In this document: piece by piece, positions 1 to 7,766 of the stretch
Position numbering within the stretch: the stretch's first letter is position 1
Layout of the letters: the number at the start of each line of letters is the position of its first letter
From: an uncultured Lachnospiraceae bacterium
Lineage (GTDB): Bacteria > Bacillota > Clostridia > Lachnospirales > Lachnospiraceae
DNA length: 56,714 bases
NCBI GenBank assembly: GCA_946403625.1
Contig: CAMJAP010000009.1
Coordinates: forward strand, 1 to 56,714
Direction of reading: 5' to 3'
Notes under the pieces: model-generated
The model's input: only the letters and a program-made list of their open reading frames with translations
Told to the model about the DNA's origin: nothing
Databases searched by the model: none
Translations under genes and position numbers: made by a program

Positions 1-90
1 CGGAGAAGGAGGGATTTGAACCCTCGCGCCGCTATTAACGACCTACTCCCTTTCCAGGGGAGCCCCTTCGGCCAGCTTGGGTACTTCTCC
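1..90 (-). tRNA. tRNA-Ser (GGA anticodon)
   Basis: Read on the minus strand, this is a class II tRNA with acceptor GGAGAAG paired to CTTCTCC and a G discriminator at position 1. It has a normal TTCAAATC T-loop, a long variable arm typical of serine tRNAs, and the anticodon loop CTGGAAA with anticodon GGA. The 3' end coincides with the window edge, so a genomic CCA cannot be judged. It lies 62 bases downstream of a second tRNA-Ser and probably shares its transcript. No terminator is visible before the window ends. Confidence 0.95.
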
Positions 91-152
91 AAACTTGCTT
101 CTTATTAAGAAACAAACTATTTAATTCGCTCGTCTCTCGGGGAGGATCCAAG

Positions 153-238
153 CGGAGAGGGTGGGATTCGAACCCACGCGCCCGTGAAGGCAAACGGTTT
201 TCAAGACCGCCTCGTTATGACCGCTTCGATACCTCTCC
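153..238 (-). tRNA. tRNA-Ser (TGA anticodon)
   Basis: On the minus strand the acceptor arm GGAGAGG (238-232) pairs with CCTCTCC (160-154), followed by a G discriminator. The anticodon loop CTTGAAA gives anticodon TGA. The long variable arm and TTCGAATC T-loop fit tRNA-Ser. The CCA end is not encoded: the next bases are CT. It is the first gene after the promoter at 272-300 and is followed by tRNA-Ser(GGA). Confidence 0.96.
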
Positions 239-271
239 GTATCGGCGCCCTTGTTTACCGGCGCATTTGGT

Positions 272-331
272 ATCATATCAAATCCACCCCTATGTGTCAA
301 CAACTTTTTTGATTTTTTTTCAACTTTTTTT
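272..331 (-). promoter_or_regulatory. tRNA-Ser promoter with A-tract UP element
   Basis: Minus-strand hexamers are TTGACA (300-295) and TATGAT (277-272), separated by 17 bp. Directly upstream of the -35 box are three A-tracts on the minus strand (plus-strand T-runs at 305-310, 313-320 and 325-331) whose centres lie about 9-12 bp apart. That resembles a phased UP element or curved DNA. It would start transcription about 27 bases before tRNA-Ser(TGA). Confidence 0.8.
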
Positions 332-338
332 GAAAGCC

Positions 339-1058
339 TTATTTTACGGGGCTTTGCGACCTCAAAATCCACTCGGCATATCCCATATCTTCCGGTGTGG
401 TGATCTTGATATTTTCATAACTCCCCTGCGTGAGATATACCGGCTGCCTGGTTAAGAGCTCTACGATCATCGCATCGTCCGTGATCTCCACGCCGCGCGC
501 TAACAGTTCCGCTTCTTCCGTCTCCAATTTAGCGTAAGCACGCCGGATCAGATCCGCCGAAAAGACCTGTGGGGTCTGCACCTGCCATACCGTAGCACGC
601 CTGGGTGTATCTGCCACAAAGCCTTCCGCATCCGCGATCTTAATCGTATCTTTTACCGGCATGCCTACCACGCACGCCTGCTTTTCCCGCACATCCGACA
701 GCACGCGTTCCAGAATCTCCTGCGTGATAAACGGGCGTGCTCCGTCGTGGATAAAGATATAATCCGCATCCGTGCTGACTGCTTTTACGCCCTGCATCAC
801 GGAATGATAGCGTTCCTTTCCGCCCGGCACGATGGCACGGACCTTACGCAGACCGTAACGATCCACGATGGTCGCCCTGCAATGCTCCTCTTCTCCCGCC
901 GCCGTTACCAGCACGATCTCGTCAATAAAGCTGTCTTCAAAAGCACGCAGCGAATAATACAAAAGCGGATGCCCGCACAATGTCATATATTGTTTGGGTA
1001 CATCCGCGTGCATACGCTTTCCGCTGCCGCCGGCCAATACTACCGCTGCAGTTTTCAT
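339..1058 (-). CDS. ispD: 2-C-methyl-D-erythritol 4-phosphate cytidylyltransferase
   Basis: The 239-residue product is a typical full-length IspD, which joins CTP and methylerythritol 4-phosphate in the non-mevalonate isoprenoid pathway. The N-terminal nucleotide-binding loop [12 protein letters not shown] with the following PKQY is intact. So are the HDGARP motif near residue 110, PVKDTIK near residue 140 and TPQVF near residue 160. Its ATG overlaps the tsaD stop by 4 bases, which makes it the last gene of the operon that begins near 5860. No ispF lies beside it. The run upstream of the tRNA promoter shows no clear terminator, so read-through toward the tRNA genes is possible. Confidence 0.95.
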   Translation of the reverse strand: MKTAAVVLAGGSGKRMHADVPKQYMTLCGHPLLYYSLRAFEDSFIDEIVLVTAAGEEEHCRATIVDRYGLRKVRAIVPGGKERYHSVMQGVKAVSTDADYIFIHDGARPFITQEILERVLSDVREKQACVVGMPVKDTIKIADAEGFVADTPRRATVWQVQTPQVFSADLIRRAYAKLETEEAELLARGVEITDDAMIVELLTRQPVYLTQGSYENIKITTPEDMGYAEWILRSQSPVK

Positions 1059-2083
1059 ATTCGTTCTCCGAGTTTTAAATTCGGCACGGCATTGAGATCC
1101 AGTCCATGCCGTACGCCTTTGATATATTCATAATATGCCGCCGCTCCGATCATAGCCGCATTGTCGGTACAAAAGATGGGCGCCGGACGATAAAATGCGA
1201 TCCCGCGTTTTGCGCACGCCTCTTCAAACGCCTTGCGCAGGTGCCGGTTGGATGCCACGCCACCCGCCAATGCAAAAGTCTTTTCGCCGCCTTCCTCCAA
1301 TGCCGTCATAGCATGCTCTACCAGCACGTCCACCACTGCCTTTTGGAACGACGCCGCCACATCGGCACGGTTCACTTCCGTCCCGCTCATATTGCAGCTG
1401 TTCAGATAATTCAGCACGGCCGATTTTAATCCGCTGAAGGAAAAATCATATACCGAGTCTGCCACTTTGGCTCTCGGGAATGCGATCGCCTCCGGATTGC
1501 CCTCGTCCGATACCGCATCGATCTTGGGTCCGCCCGGATAGCCCAGTCCGATGGCTCGTGCCACTTTGTCAAAGGCTTCGCCTGCCGCATCATCCCTGGT
1601 GCGCCCCAGCACTTCGTATTCGCCGTAATCCTTCACCCGTACCAGATGGGTATGTCCGCCGGATACCACCAGACACGGGAACGGCGGTTCCAGTTCCGGA
1701 TGATCGATATAATTGGCGCTGATATGGCCTTCGATATGATGCACGCCGATGAGCGGTTTCTGTGCAGCAAAAGCAAGTCCTTTGGCATAGGATACGCCCA
1801 CCAGCAGCGCACCGACCAGACCCGGGCCGTAGGTTACCGCCACGGCATCCACATCCGCGATGGTCATATCCGCTGCTTTTAACGCCTCTTCCACGACCTG
1901 GCAGATGCGCTCCGTATGCTTGCGGCTGGCGATCTCGGGTACGACGCCGCCGTACAAAGTATGAATATCGATCTGGGAAGATATGATATTGGAAATGACT
2001 TTACGGCCGTCTTCTACGACCGCCGCTGCCGTTTCGTCACATGAAGATTCGATCGCAAGGATCCTAATAGGCTTCCCGCTCAT
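1055..2083 (-). CDS. tsaD: tRNA N6-threonylcarbamoyladenosine transferase subunit TsaD
   Basis: This 342-residue protein is TsaD (formerly Gcp), the Kae1/ASKHA-fold enzyme that transfers threonylcarbamoyl to A37 of ANN-decoding tRNAs together with TsaB and TsaE. The metal-binding HHIEGH motif lies near residue 120. Phosphate-binding SGGHTH, the FSFSGLK segment, a GGVASN loop and a late CTDNAAMIG aspartate are all present. Both partner genes, tsaB and tsaE, sit upstream in the same operon. The start overlaps the stop of the preceding small gene, and the end overlaps ispD, which implies translational coupling. Confidence 0.97.
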   Translation of the reverse strand: MSGKPIRILAIESSCDETAAAVVEDGRKVISNIISSQIDIHTLYGGVVPEIASRKHTERICQVVEEALKAADMTIADVDAVAVTYGPGLVGALLVGVSYAKGLAFAAQKPLIGVHHIEGHISANYIDHPELEPPFPCLVVSGGHTHLVRVKDYGEYEVLGRTRDDAAGEAFDKVARAIGLGYPGGPKIDAVSDEGNPEAIAFPRAKVADSVYDFSFSGLKSAVLNYLNSCNMSGTEVNRADVAASFQKAVVDVLVEHAMTALEEGGEKTFALAGGVASNRHLRKAFEEACAKRGIAFYRPAPIFCTDNAAMIGAAAYYEYIKGVRHGLDLNAVPNLKLGERI

Positions 2084-2703
2084 TGTATATCACCTGTTTC
2101 TTCTTCGTTTTTGTACCCGTAGATCTTCCAATGTCCTTCTTCGTTTTTGCGAAGGATAAAGACCTGACGGATGGTATTGTACGCCATGCTGCCCTCTACG
2201 ATGCCTTTCATCGTATAATTACTGTACAGCCTTGCGCACTCGTGCTCTTCGTAATTGAAATAATCCACGTCCAAAGACGGGGTCACATCGACACTGTAGA
2301 TCTTGATCTCCTGCTTTTGAAAAGCCTCCACATCTTTGCGGAGTTCGATCAGCTGATCCGCCTCGCTCTGGTTAGCCAGCAGTTCTTCGTCCATGTATTT
2401 GCGCATGATCAGCATCAGTTCCTTCTGCTCCGAATCCGTGCAGTCTTCGTTGTAGAGGCACACCGACAGATCATTGTAATACTTGACCAGCTGTACCGGC
2501 GTGGTCGGATATTCTTTAAATGCCGCTTCCGCGATCAGTTTCTGCGCAGCAGTCATCTCCTGCACCGCGCGATTGCCTGCCGCCTCTGCGGACACTGCTT
2601 CGGTATTACGGCGCGTTAAATGCAGATAGAAAAGCAGTACGCCTCCTACCAGCATCGCCATTATGATCATTGTTTTTATGACATTGGCACGCTTCATCCG
2701 CAA
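2080..2703 (-). CDS. Membrane-anchored protein of unknown function (DUF6715-like)
   Basis: The 207-residue product begins with a basic stretch and one hydrophobic segment (about residues 9-27), followed by an alanine-rich linker and a soluble domain that should lie outside the membrane. It has no catalytic motif I recognise. The soluble part has a helical [14 protein letters not shown] stretch and a beta-rich end. Proteins like this accompany rnz/tsaD in Lachnospiraceae and I associate them with DUF6715, but I could not verify this. The gene starts 6 bases after the rnz stop and overlaps tsaD, so it is firmly inside the operon. Confidence 0.75.
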   Translation of the reverse strand: MRMKRANVIKTMIIMAMLVGGVLLFYLHLTRRNTEAVSAEAAGNRAVQEMTAAQKLIAEAAFKEYPTTPVQLVKYYNDLSVCLYNEDCTDSEQKELMLIMRKYMDEELLANQSEADQLIELRKDVEAFQKQEIKIYSVDVTPSLDVDYFNYEEHECARLYSNYTMKGIVEGSMAYNTIRQVFILRKNEEGHWKIYGYKNEEETGDIQ

Positions 2704-2709
2704 TCTCTC

Positions 2710-3639
2710 TTATTCCTGTGTTTCCTCATCTTCAAACAGCAGGTCCTTGCTCATACCGTCCCTGCCCATGACTGCATTTTCAAATATCCTGCATACACCT
2801 TCCATGGCCTCTTCCGCCTGCCGGTAGATCATGGACGGACTGTAATGGGTCAGCCACAGCTCAGCAACCCGCGCTTCCGCCGCGATCTGCGCCGCCTCTT
2901 CAAACATCATATGTTTCTTGGCTCTGGCCTTGTCCAGCTTGTCCGGCTCGCAATACATACCTTCACAGATGAGCAGATCCGATCCTGCCGCGTTGCTGAC
3001 AATGCTTTCGGTCGGTCTGGTATCCGTGGAATAGGTCACCTTGAGCCCCTTCCGTGCCGGTCCCATAACCATATCCGGTGTAAAGGTCCTGCCCTCATCC
3101 TCAATGGTCTCGCCATGCTGCAGGCGGTTCCAGAATTTCAGCGGGATCTCCTGCGCTTTGGCTGCCGCCGCATCGAAACGCCCCTTACGCTCGATCACGA
3201 CACTGTAGCCATAGCAGACCACATTATGCTTTACGCGGAACGCCTGAATATAGCCTTCCCCGATAGGAATGCGCTCCTCGTTTTCTTTTAACTCATGATA
3301 GCGGATCTCAAAGGGCAGTCCCGGTGCGATCACGCGCAGGGAATCCACCACGCGCTTCAGCCCCGCCGGCCCCACCATCAGTACCGGCTCCGTGCGTTCT
3401 GCATTCGCCATGGAAAGCAGCATCCCCGGCAGGCCGCTGATATGGTCCGCATGATAATGTGTAAAACACATGATTGCGATGGGATTGGGGCTCCAGCCCT
3501 TTTCACGCAAAGCCATCTGCGTGCCTTCCCCGCAATCGATCAATATGGTATCTCCGTTGTGTCTGACTGCAAGTGCCGTCAGATAGCGTTTGGGCAGCGG
3601 CATCATACCGCCCGTGCCCAGAAGACAGATCTCTAACAT
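2710..3639 (-). CDS. rnz: Ribonuclease Z-like metallo-beta-lactamase-fold hydrolase
   Basis: The 309-residue protein has the RNase Z zinc motif THYHADH near residues 60-66, a DCGEGTQ strand before it, CEGMY near residue 215 and LTHYSP near residue 270. RNase Z cuts the 3' trailer of pre-tRNAs, especially those without encoded CCA, which fits the tRNA genes in this window. Length matches the short bacterial form. It follows rimI by 19 bases within a tRNA-modification operon. It could be an RNase Z paralog with another nucleic-acid or ester substrate. Confidence 0.88.
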   Translation of the reverse strand: MLEICLLGTGGMMPLPKRYLTALAVRHNGDTILIDCGEGTQMALREKGWSPNPIAIMCFTHYHADHISGLPGMLLSMANAERTEPVLMVGPAGLKRVVDSLRVIAPGLPFEIRYHELKENEERIPIGEGYIQAFRVKHNVVCYGYSVVIERKGRFDAAAAKAQEIPLKFWNRLQHGETIEDEGRTFTPDMVMGPARKGLKVTYSTDTRPTESIVSNAAGSDLLICEGMYCEPDKLDKARAKKHMMFEEAAQIAAEARVAELWLTHYSPSMIYRQAEEAMEGVCRIFENAVMGRDGMSKDLLFEDEETQE

Positions 3640-3658
3640 CCGTGTCTCCTCAAATCCT

Positions 3659-4099
3659 CTATTCTTCCCGCAGCCAGTAGATCAATGCATCCTCTACCGG
3701 TGCCGTATAAAAATTCTTTCTTTTTCCTTCACAGACAAAGCCCAGCTTCTCGTACAAAGCGATCGCTGCCGCATTGCCGGCACGCACCTCCAGGGTAAAA
3801 GCCACGATCCCCTGCTCTTTGGCTGCCTGCATCAACTGCTCCAAAAGTCCCTTTGCGATCCCTTTTCCCCGGCAAGCCTCTGCCGTGGTCACATTGGTCA
3901 GATCCGCCTCATCGATGGACAGAATGAGTCCGGCATTCGCGATCACCACACCGTCCTGCTCCGCAACATAGTACAGATAGTTCGTGCTGGTCAGTGCATC
4001 CGCAAAGTCTTTTCTCTGCCATGGTTTGGAAAACGCAGCCGCTTCCAGTGCCGCCACGGTATCCAGATCCTGTTCCTGCATCGGCCGGTAGACGATCAT
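3659..4099 (-). CDS. rimI: Ribosomal protein S18-alanine N-acetyltransferase-like GNAT
   Basis: The 146-residue GNAT-fold protein begins MIVYRPM and carries the acetyl-CoA loop CRGKGIAKGLL near residues 80-90 and the C-terminal LYEKLGF motif. RimI acetylates the N-terminus of ribosomal protein S18 and is typically next to tsaB. The frame stays open upstream, but the chosen ATG overlaps the tsaB stop in an ATGA arrangement and matches the family start; the upstream extension would lie wholly inside tsaB. Confidence 0.92.
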   Translation of the reverse strand: MIVYRPMQEQDLDTVAALEAAAFSKPWQRKDFADALTSTNYLYYVAEQDGVVIANAGLILSIDEADLTNVTTAEACRGKGIAKGLLEQLMQAAKEQGIVAFTLEVRAGNAAAIALYEKLGFVCEGKRKNFYTAPVEDALIYWLREE

Positions 4100-4818
4100 T
4101 CTGCCCCCAGCTTTTCCGCGCGTTCGCGTTCTGCCTGGGAAGGACGCAGATACTCCGGTGCAAAGGCGCCTGCCTCCACCGGTGCTTTTCCTTCTTCCAG
4201 CATCATAATGGCACGCGTTGCCACACTGCCGGCACTCTGCAGCCGCTTGTGCAGGGGAGCCAAAAGATACGGAACCTGCATCTGTTCCGTGATCACCTGA
4301 CGATGCACTTCCACACCGTCTCCCAAAAAGATCACTTTTTCTCCCAGCGCATTCAGTCGTTCGATCTGCTCTGTCATGGGCAGTGCCGCTTCTTCGGCTA
4401 CGGTATGCATGCGCACGCCGCACCCTTCCTGCGAGAAACGATAGATCCCGCTGTAGATCTGTGCGCGTCTGGCATCCATAATGGGGCAGATAAACTGCTC
4501 CGTTCCGTAGAACTGACAAGCCAGCCCTTCCAGTGTAGGTACCGCGATCACCGGCTTGTCCAGTGCCTGTGCCATACCTTTAACTGCCGCCGCACCGATA
4601 CGCAGTCCCGTAAACGAACCCGGGCCTGCTGCCACTGCGATCGCATCGGTTGTCTGCAAGTCGTATTCTGCCGCATCGCACAGGGTCTGAAGCATGGGCA
4701 TCAGCGTCTGCGAATGCGTTTTTTTATGATTGATGGTATATTCCCCGAGCAGTACGCCATCGCTCACCAGAGCCACCGTCGCCGTCTGTCCGGAAGAATC
4801 CAATGCGATCAGATTCAT
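4096..4818 (-). CDS. tsaB: tRNA threonylcarbamoyladenosine complex dimerization subunit TsaB
   Basis: The 240-residue protein starts MNLIALDSSGQTATVAL, the ASKHA-fold N-terminus of TsaB (YeaZ). It continues with the GPGSFTGLRIG motif near residues 68-78 that is diagnostic of the family. TsaB is a non-catalytic partner of TsaD in t6A synthesis. Its start overlaps the end of tsaE by 4 bases and its stop overlaps rimI, giving the common tsaE-tsaB-rimI order. Confidence 0.96.
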   Translation of the reverse strand: MNLIALDSSGQTATVALVSDGVLLGEYTINHKKTHSQTLMPMLQTLCDAAEYDLQTTDAIAVAAGPGSFTGLRIGAAAVKGMAQALDKPVIAVPTLEGLACQFYGTEQFICPIMDARRAQIYSGIYRFSQEGCGVRMHTVAEEAALPMTEQIERLNALGEKVIFLGDGVEVHRQVITEQMQVPYLLAPLHKRLQSAGSVATRAIMMLEEGKAPVEAGAFAPEYLRPSQAERERAEKLGAE

Positions 4819-5261
4819 AAGTCGCCACCTTCTGTCGTTTGGATCGTGATTTTCCGGTAGGAAAAATCCTTCCCCAGATCCTTTTCGATCGTAATATCCG
4901 TCCGCTCACGCGGCAAGAGTTCCGCCACCTGTTCCGCCCATTCGATGAGGCACACGCCCTGACCGTACAGATAATCATCGAAGCCCACCTCATACATTTC
5001 TTCCGGGTCTTCGATGCGGTACACATCAAAATGGTACAGCGGGAGCCGTCCTTCTTCATAAACCTGCAGGATCGTAAAAGTCGGTGAATTGACCGCCTCG
5101 GTGATCCCCAGTCCCTCGGCAAAGCCCTGCGCAAACACGGTCTTGCCCACGCCAAGATCACCGTTGAGCGTAAATACCGCTCCGGCTCCTGCCTGCTCTC
5201 CCAGTTTTTTTCCCAGCGCAAAGGTTTCTTCCGCGCCGTTTGTCTCAATTACCGTATTCAT
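4815..5261 (-). CDS. tsaE: tRNA threonylcarbamoyladenosine ATPase TsaE
   Basis: This 148-residue P-loop ATPase has Walker A GDLGVGKT near residues 35-42, a YHFDVYR segment and a late LIEWAEQ motif typical of TsaE (YjeE). It drives turnover of the TsaBD complex in t6A synthesis. It starts 1 base after the stop of the YcxB-like gene and overlaps tsaB. With tsaB and tsaD in the same transcript, the dedicated transferase set is complete here; the L-threonylcarbamoyladenylate synthase gene is not in the window. Confidence 0.95.
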   Translation of the reverse strand: MNTVIETNGAEETFALGKKLGEQAGAGAVFTLNGDLGVGKTVFAQGFAEGLGITEAVNSPTFTILQVYEEGRLPLYHFDVYRIEDPEEMYEVGFDDYLYGQGVCLIEWAEQVAELLPRERTDITIEKDLGKDFSYRKITIQTTEGGDL

Positions 5262-5262
5262 A

Positions 5263-5826
5263 CTAATATCTGATCTTTACCTTTTTCGGATCCATATATC
5301 TGGCGATCACAGCCAACAGATCCGTCAGCTGTCCGCCCAATTGTTTTCTCGGAAATACGGAAGCATTGTTCTTTCCCGTATACACCACAATGCTCAGGCT
5401 GGTGGATACCGCTTTGGTACACTGTTCCCAGCGCACGCTCTGCTTCACCTCTCCCTGCGATACGGTAAATCCCTGCTCGGTAAATTCATAATTTAAGGGC
5501 TGTTTCATCACCGGCTGCAACATCTGCAGGCCTGCCCGGTATCGAAGCGTCACCGGCAGATACAGGATGAGGATGATCCCCAGGATCAAATACAAAATAA
5601 AATGTGTCTTTGCATAGGCGATCAGCCCCAGAAGCCCAAAACATGTCCCCAATATCCCGGAAGATCCGGTATAGGCATGGTGGAGCAGATAATCGTACAA
5701 AAGAGATGCATTCATCTGCACCGGAAAGGAAAGCTCTACCTCTGTTTCGCCTTCCTGCTCCTGCGTAGACACTTCGGTCTCATTCTCCATTTCGGAAGTT
5801 TCTGTTTTTTTCTCTGTTTCAGCCAA
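5263..5826 (-). CDS. YcxB-like membrane protein
   Basis: The likely 187-residue product has an acidic N-terminus rich in Glu and Thr, two adjacent hydrophobic segments around residues 60-100, and a C-terminal beta-rich half that resembles the YcxB-like domain. Function is unknown. A TTG start at 5826 is chosen because GGGGAAGG lies about 10 bases upstream. The longer frame beginning at TTG 5862 starts at or before the predicted transcription start. An ATG at residue 14 of this product is an alternative start. It is the first gene of the tsaE-to-ispD operon. Confidence 0.7.
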   Translation of the reverse strand: MAETEKKTETSEMENETEVSTQEQEGETEVELSFPVQMNASLLYDYLLHHAYTGSSGILGTCFGLLGLIAYAKTHFILYLILGIILILYLPVTLRYRAGLQMLQPVMKQPLNYEFTEQGFTVSQGEVKQSVRWEQCTKAVSTSLSIVVYTGKNNASVFPRKQLGGQLTDLLAVIARYMDPKKVKIRY

Positions 5827-5864
5827 AATAAGCGCACCTTCCCCAAGGCATAATACTGACAAAT

Positions 5865-5893
5865 ATCATACCAAAATTTACATAATATTGCAA
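5865..5893 (-). promoter_or_regulatory. Promoter of the YcxB-like/tsaEB/rimI/rnz/tsaD/ispD operon
   Basis: Minus-strand TTGCAA (5893-5888), a 17-bp spacer ending in TGG and TATGAT (5870-5865) form an extended -10 vegetative promoter. It lies right behind the terminator of the response-regulator operon. The predicted start near 5858 decides against the longest reading of the first gene. Confidence 0.78.
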
Positions 5894-5895
5894 TG

Positions 5896-5918
5896 AAAAA
5901 AGAAGGCGAATGCCCTCT
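5896..5918 (-). terminator. Terminator after the response regulator
   Basis: On the minus strand AGAGGGC, loop ATTC and GCCTTCT (one G-T pair) are followed by a T-run. It closes the transcript that ends with the NarL-type regulator at 5948 and insulates the next operon. Confidence 0.75.
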
Positions 5919-5947
5919 CTCCCACGATCCGTATTACGATTCTTCCC

Positions 5948-6559
5948 TTACGAAAGCGCCACCACCAGTTTGACGCGGTCGTGGATCCCGGTCTTGTCAT
6001 AGATGGATGAAATATAGTTTTTGACGGTACCTTCGGAGATAAAGAGCCTGTCCGCGATCTGGCGGTTGCTCAGTCCCTCCACCAAAAGGGATGCGATCTC
6101 CCTCTCCCGCTCGGTCAGTTCGTCATACAACGAGATATTGTTGTTCCGGCTCATCATCGCCGTCATCCGCTGCATCACCTTGGGATCCAGTACGCTCACG
6201 CCGTTCATCAGCTGCGCAATGGCCCCCAGGATGGCCTCCTTGCCGGAGTCTTTTAACAGATAGCCGTCCGCACCGTTGCTGATGGCCTCGGTGATGTTGT
6301 TATCGTCATAAAAAGTCGTGAGTACCAGGATGCGGATCTGCGGGTACTGCTTTTTCAGATGTCCGATCAGTTCGATGCCGCCCATGCCTTTCATGTTCAG
6401 ATCCACCAGTGCGATATCACAGGTCACCGTACGCAGCAGTTCCAGACACTCCCTGCCGTCATGCGCTTTGCCCACGATCTCCATATCATTTAAGGACAGT
6501 ATGATCTCCAGACTGTCCAAAAGCATCTCTTCGTCATCCACCAGTAATACTCTATACAT
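5948..6559 (-). CDS. NarL/LuxR-family response regulator
   Basis: The 203-residue protein has an N-terminal receiver domain (acidic pair Asp8-Asp9, phospho-acceptor Asp53 in ALVDLNM, a later LLKDSGKE lysine region). A linker leads to a C-terminal LuxR-type helix-turn-helix (LTEREREIASLL through GTVKNYISSIY, about residues 140-200). The start is set at MYRVLLVDD; the open frame upstream lies within the kinase gene. It begins 13 bases after the kinase stop and is the last gene of the ABC/S41 peptidase operon. Its targets may include that operon. Confidence 0.93.
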   Translation of the reverse strand: MYRVLLVDDEEMLLDSLEIILSLNDMEIVGKAHDGRECLELLRTVTCDIALVDLNMKGMGGIELIGHLKKQYPQIRILVLTTFYDDNNITEAISNGADGYLLKDSGKEAILGAIAQLMNGVSVLDPKVMQRMTAMMSRNNNISLYDELTEREREIASLLVEGLSNRQIADRLFISEGTVKNYISSIYDKTGIHDRVKLVVALS

Positions 6560-6572
6560 ATTCCGTCCTCGT

Positions 6573-7754
6573 TTATTCACTCCCCCGTGCCGTCCGCACC
6601 GGCAGTTCGATCGCCGCAAAGAAACCGTCACGGTTGAAAAATTCCGTGCTTCCGCCGCAACGCTGTGCATAGGAGGTCAGTTTCTTCAGCCCAAAGCCGT
6701 ACGTGATCCGTTCCTGCGCATTCTCCTCCGAATAATCGCTGCGGCCGTTGTCGGTCACCTCGAGGCGGATATGCGCGGAATCTGCTACGATCTTTACCGT
6801 AAAGTGCGTGGCGTTCCCATGCTTTACACCATTCGTCAGCAGCTCGCTCAATGCGCCGCTCAAAAACTCCGCGTGCTCCTTGGGCAGCATCAGGCTGTCC
6901 GAATACAGATCGTTGATACGGTCGCACGAAAGCTGCGTATCCATCGTAAACTCATTGATGATGTTTTCAGTATAGCACAGAAGATCCGATATCGAAACAT
7001 CTGCATCTTCCTGATCCAATGCCCGTACCGCACTGCGGATCGCATCCAGACTGCCGTGAATGCGTTTGGACGCATCGTTCATCCGCCGGTGCGCTTCCTG
7101 CGGATCCCGGTCAAACAAAAGATCCGCCGCATCCAGCGTCATGATCGCCGCCGTAATGGAATGGCCCACGCTGTTGTGGATATTGCGGCTGATATTTTCC
7201 CGCTCCAATAACCGTGCATTCTTTCTCTCATAAAAACTCTGCTGCTGCATCTCGGCATTTTTCTGCATCTCACGCATCTCTCCGAGACTGGCCCTGCGCA
7301 GTTTCTCCTGTTCCGCATATCTGCGCTGTTCCTCCCGGTCCATGATCTGACGGATCAGCAGCCCCCCCATGGAGGCCGCCGCAAGCAATAGCATCCCGGC
7401 CAGCAGCTGTGCGATCCGGTGCGCATTGATCTCTCCGCAGATCCCTGCCTGCAGCAATCCGTACAGCAGGCAGGTTCCCTCTGCGAGCAGCAGTTTCCAT
7501 ACCATTCCGGCTCCGGGCAGCAACGCCAATACCAGACAGCCGTACCATTGTCCCGACAACACGGCAAATATGAGGGAGAGCGAAAGCTGTATTGCAAAGA
7601 CCGGCTTACTCTTATCCTCTCTCAGATATGCCATAGTCGTAACGATCAAAAGAAGCCCGCCGGCCAGCAGCATCCGGGAATCATTCCCCGATGCTGCGGA
7701 TGCCGTGAGCGTAAGCAGCAATATGCAAATGTTTACGGTCAGGATCTGTATCAT
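6573..7754 (-). CDS. Sensor histidine kinase, NarL-partner (HisKA_3) type
   Basis: The 393-residue kinase has about five hydrophobic segments in the first 135 residues, with very short external loops, and no large sensor domain. A coiled-coil linker (about 137-185) and the dimerisation box with His193 in NIHNSVGHS follow. The ATPase domain has Asn308 in the N-box and a VTDNG G1 motif. The compact membrane sensor resembles kinases that watch membrane or ABC-transporter state, such as those beside antimicrobial-peptide transporters. It lies 12 bases after the S41 peptidase gene and 13 before its regulator. Confidence 0.92.
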   Translation of the reverse strand: MIQILTVNICILLLTLTASAASGNDSRMLLAGGLLLIVTTMAYLREDKSKPVFAIQLSLSLIFAVLSGQWYGCLVLALLPGAGMVWKLLLAEGTCLLYGLLQAGICGEINAHRIAQLLAGMLLLAAASMGGLLIRQIMDREEQRRYAEQEKLRRASLGEMREMQKNAEMQQQSFYERKNARLLERENISRNIHNSVGHSITAAIMTLDAADLLFDRDPQEAHRRMNDASKRIHGSLDAIRSAVRALDQEDADVSISDLLCYTENIINEFTMDTQLSCDRINDLYSDSLMLPKEHAEFLSGALSELLTNGVKHGNATHFTVKIVADSAHIRLEVTDNGRSDYSEENAQERITYGFGLKKLTSYAQRCGGSTEFFNRDGFFAAIELPVRTARGSE

Positions 7755-7766
7755 GAATTTCCTCTG

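Noticed and set aside
334-360. Hairpin AAAGCC...GGCTTT at the end of ispD as a terminator.
   Set aside because: Neither strand has a T-run after it, and it overlaps the ispD coding end.
4100-4519. N-terminal extension of rimI of about 140 residues.
   Set aside because: It lies entirely inside tsaB in another frame, is Arg, Gly and Ser-rich without homology, and a normal start with ATGA overlap exists at 4099.
3994-4860. Plus-strand open frame of 288 codons over tsaB and rimI.
   Set aside because: Antisense to two well-supported genes and without domain features.
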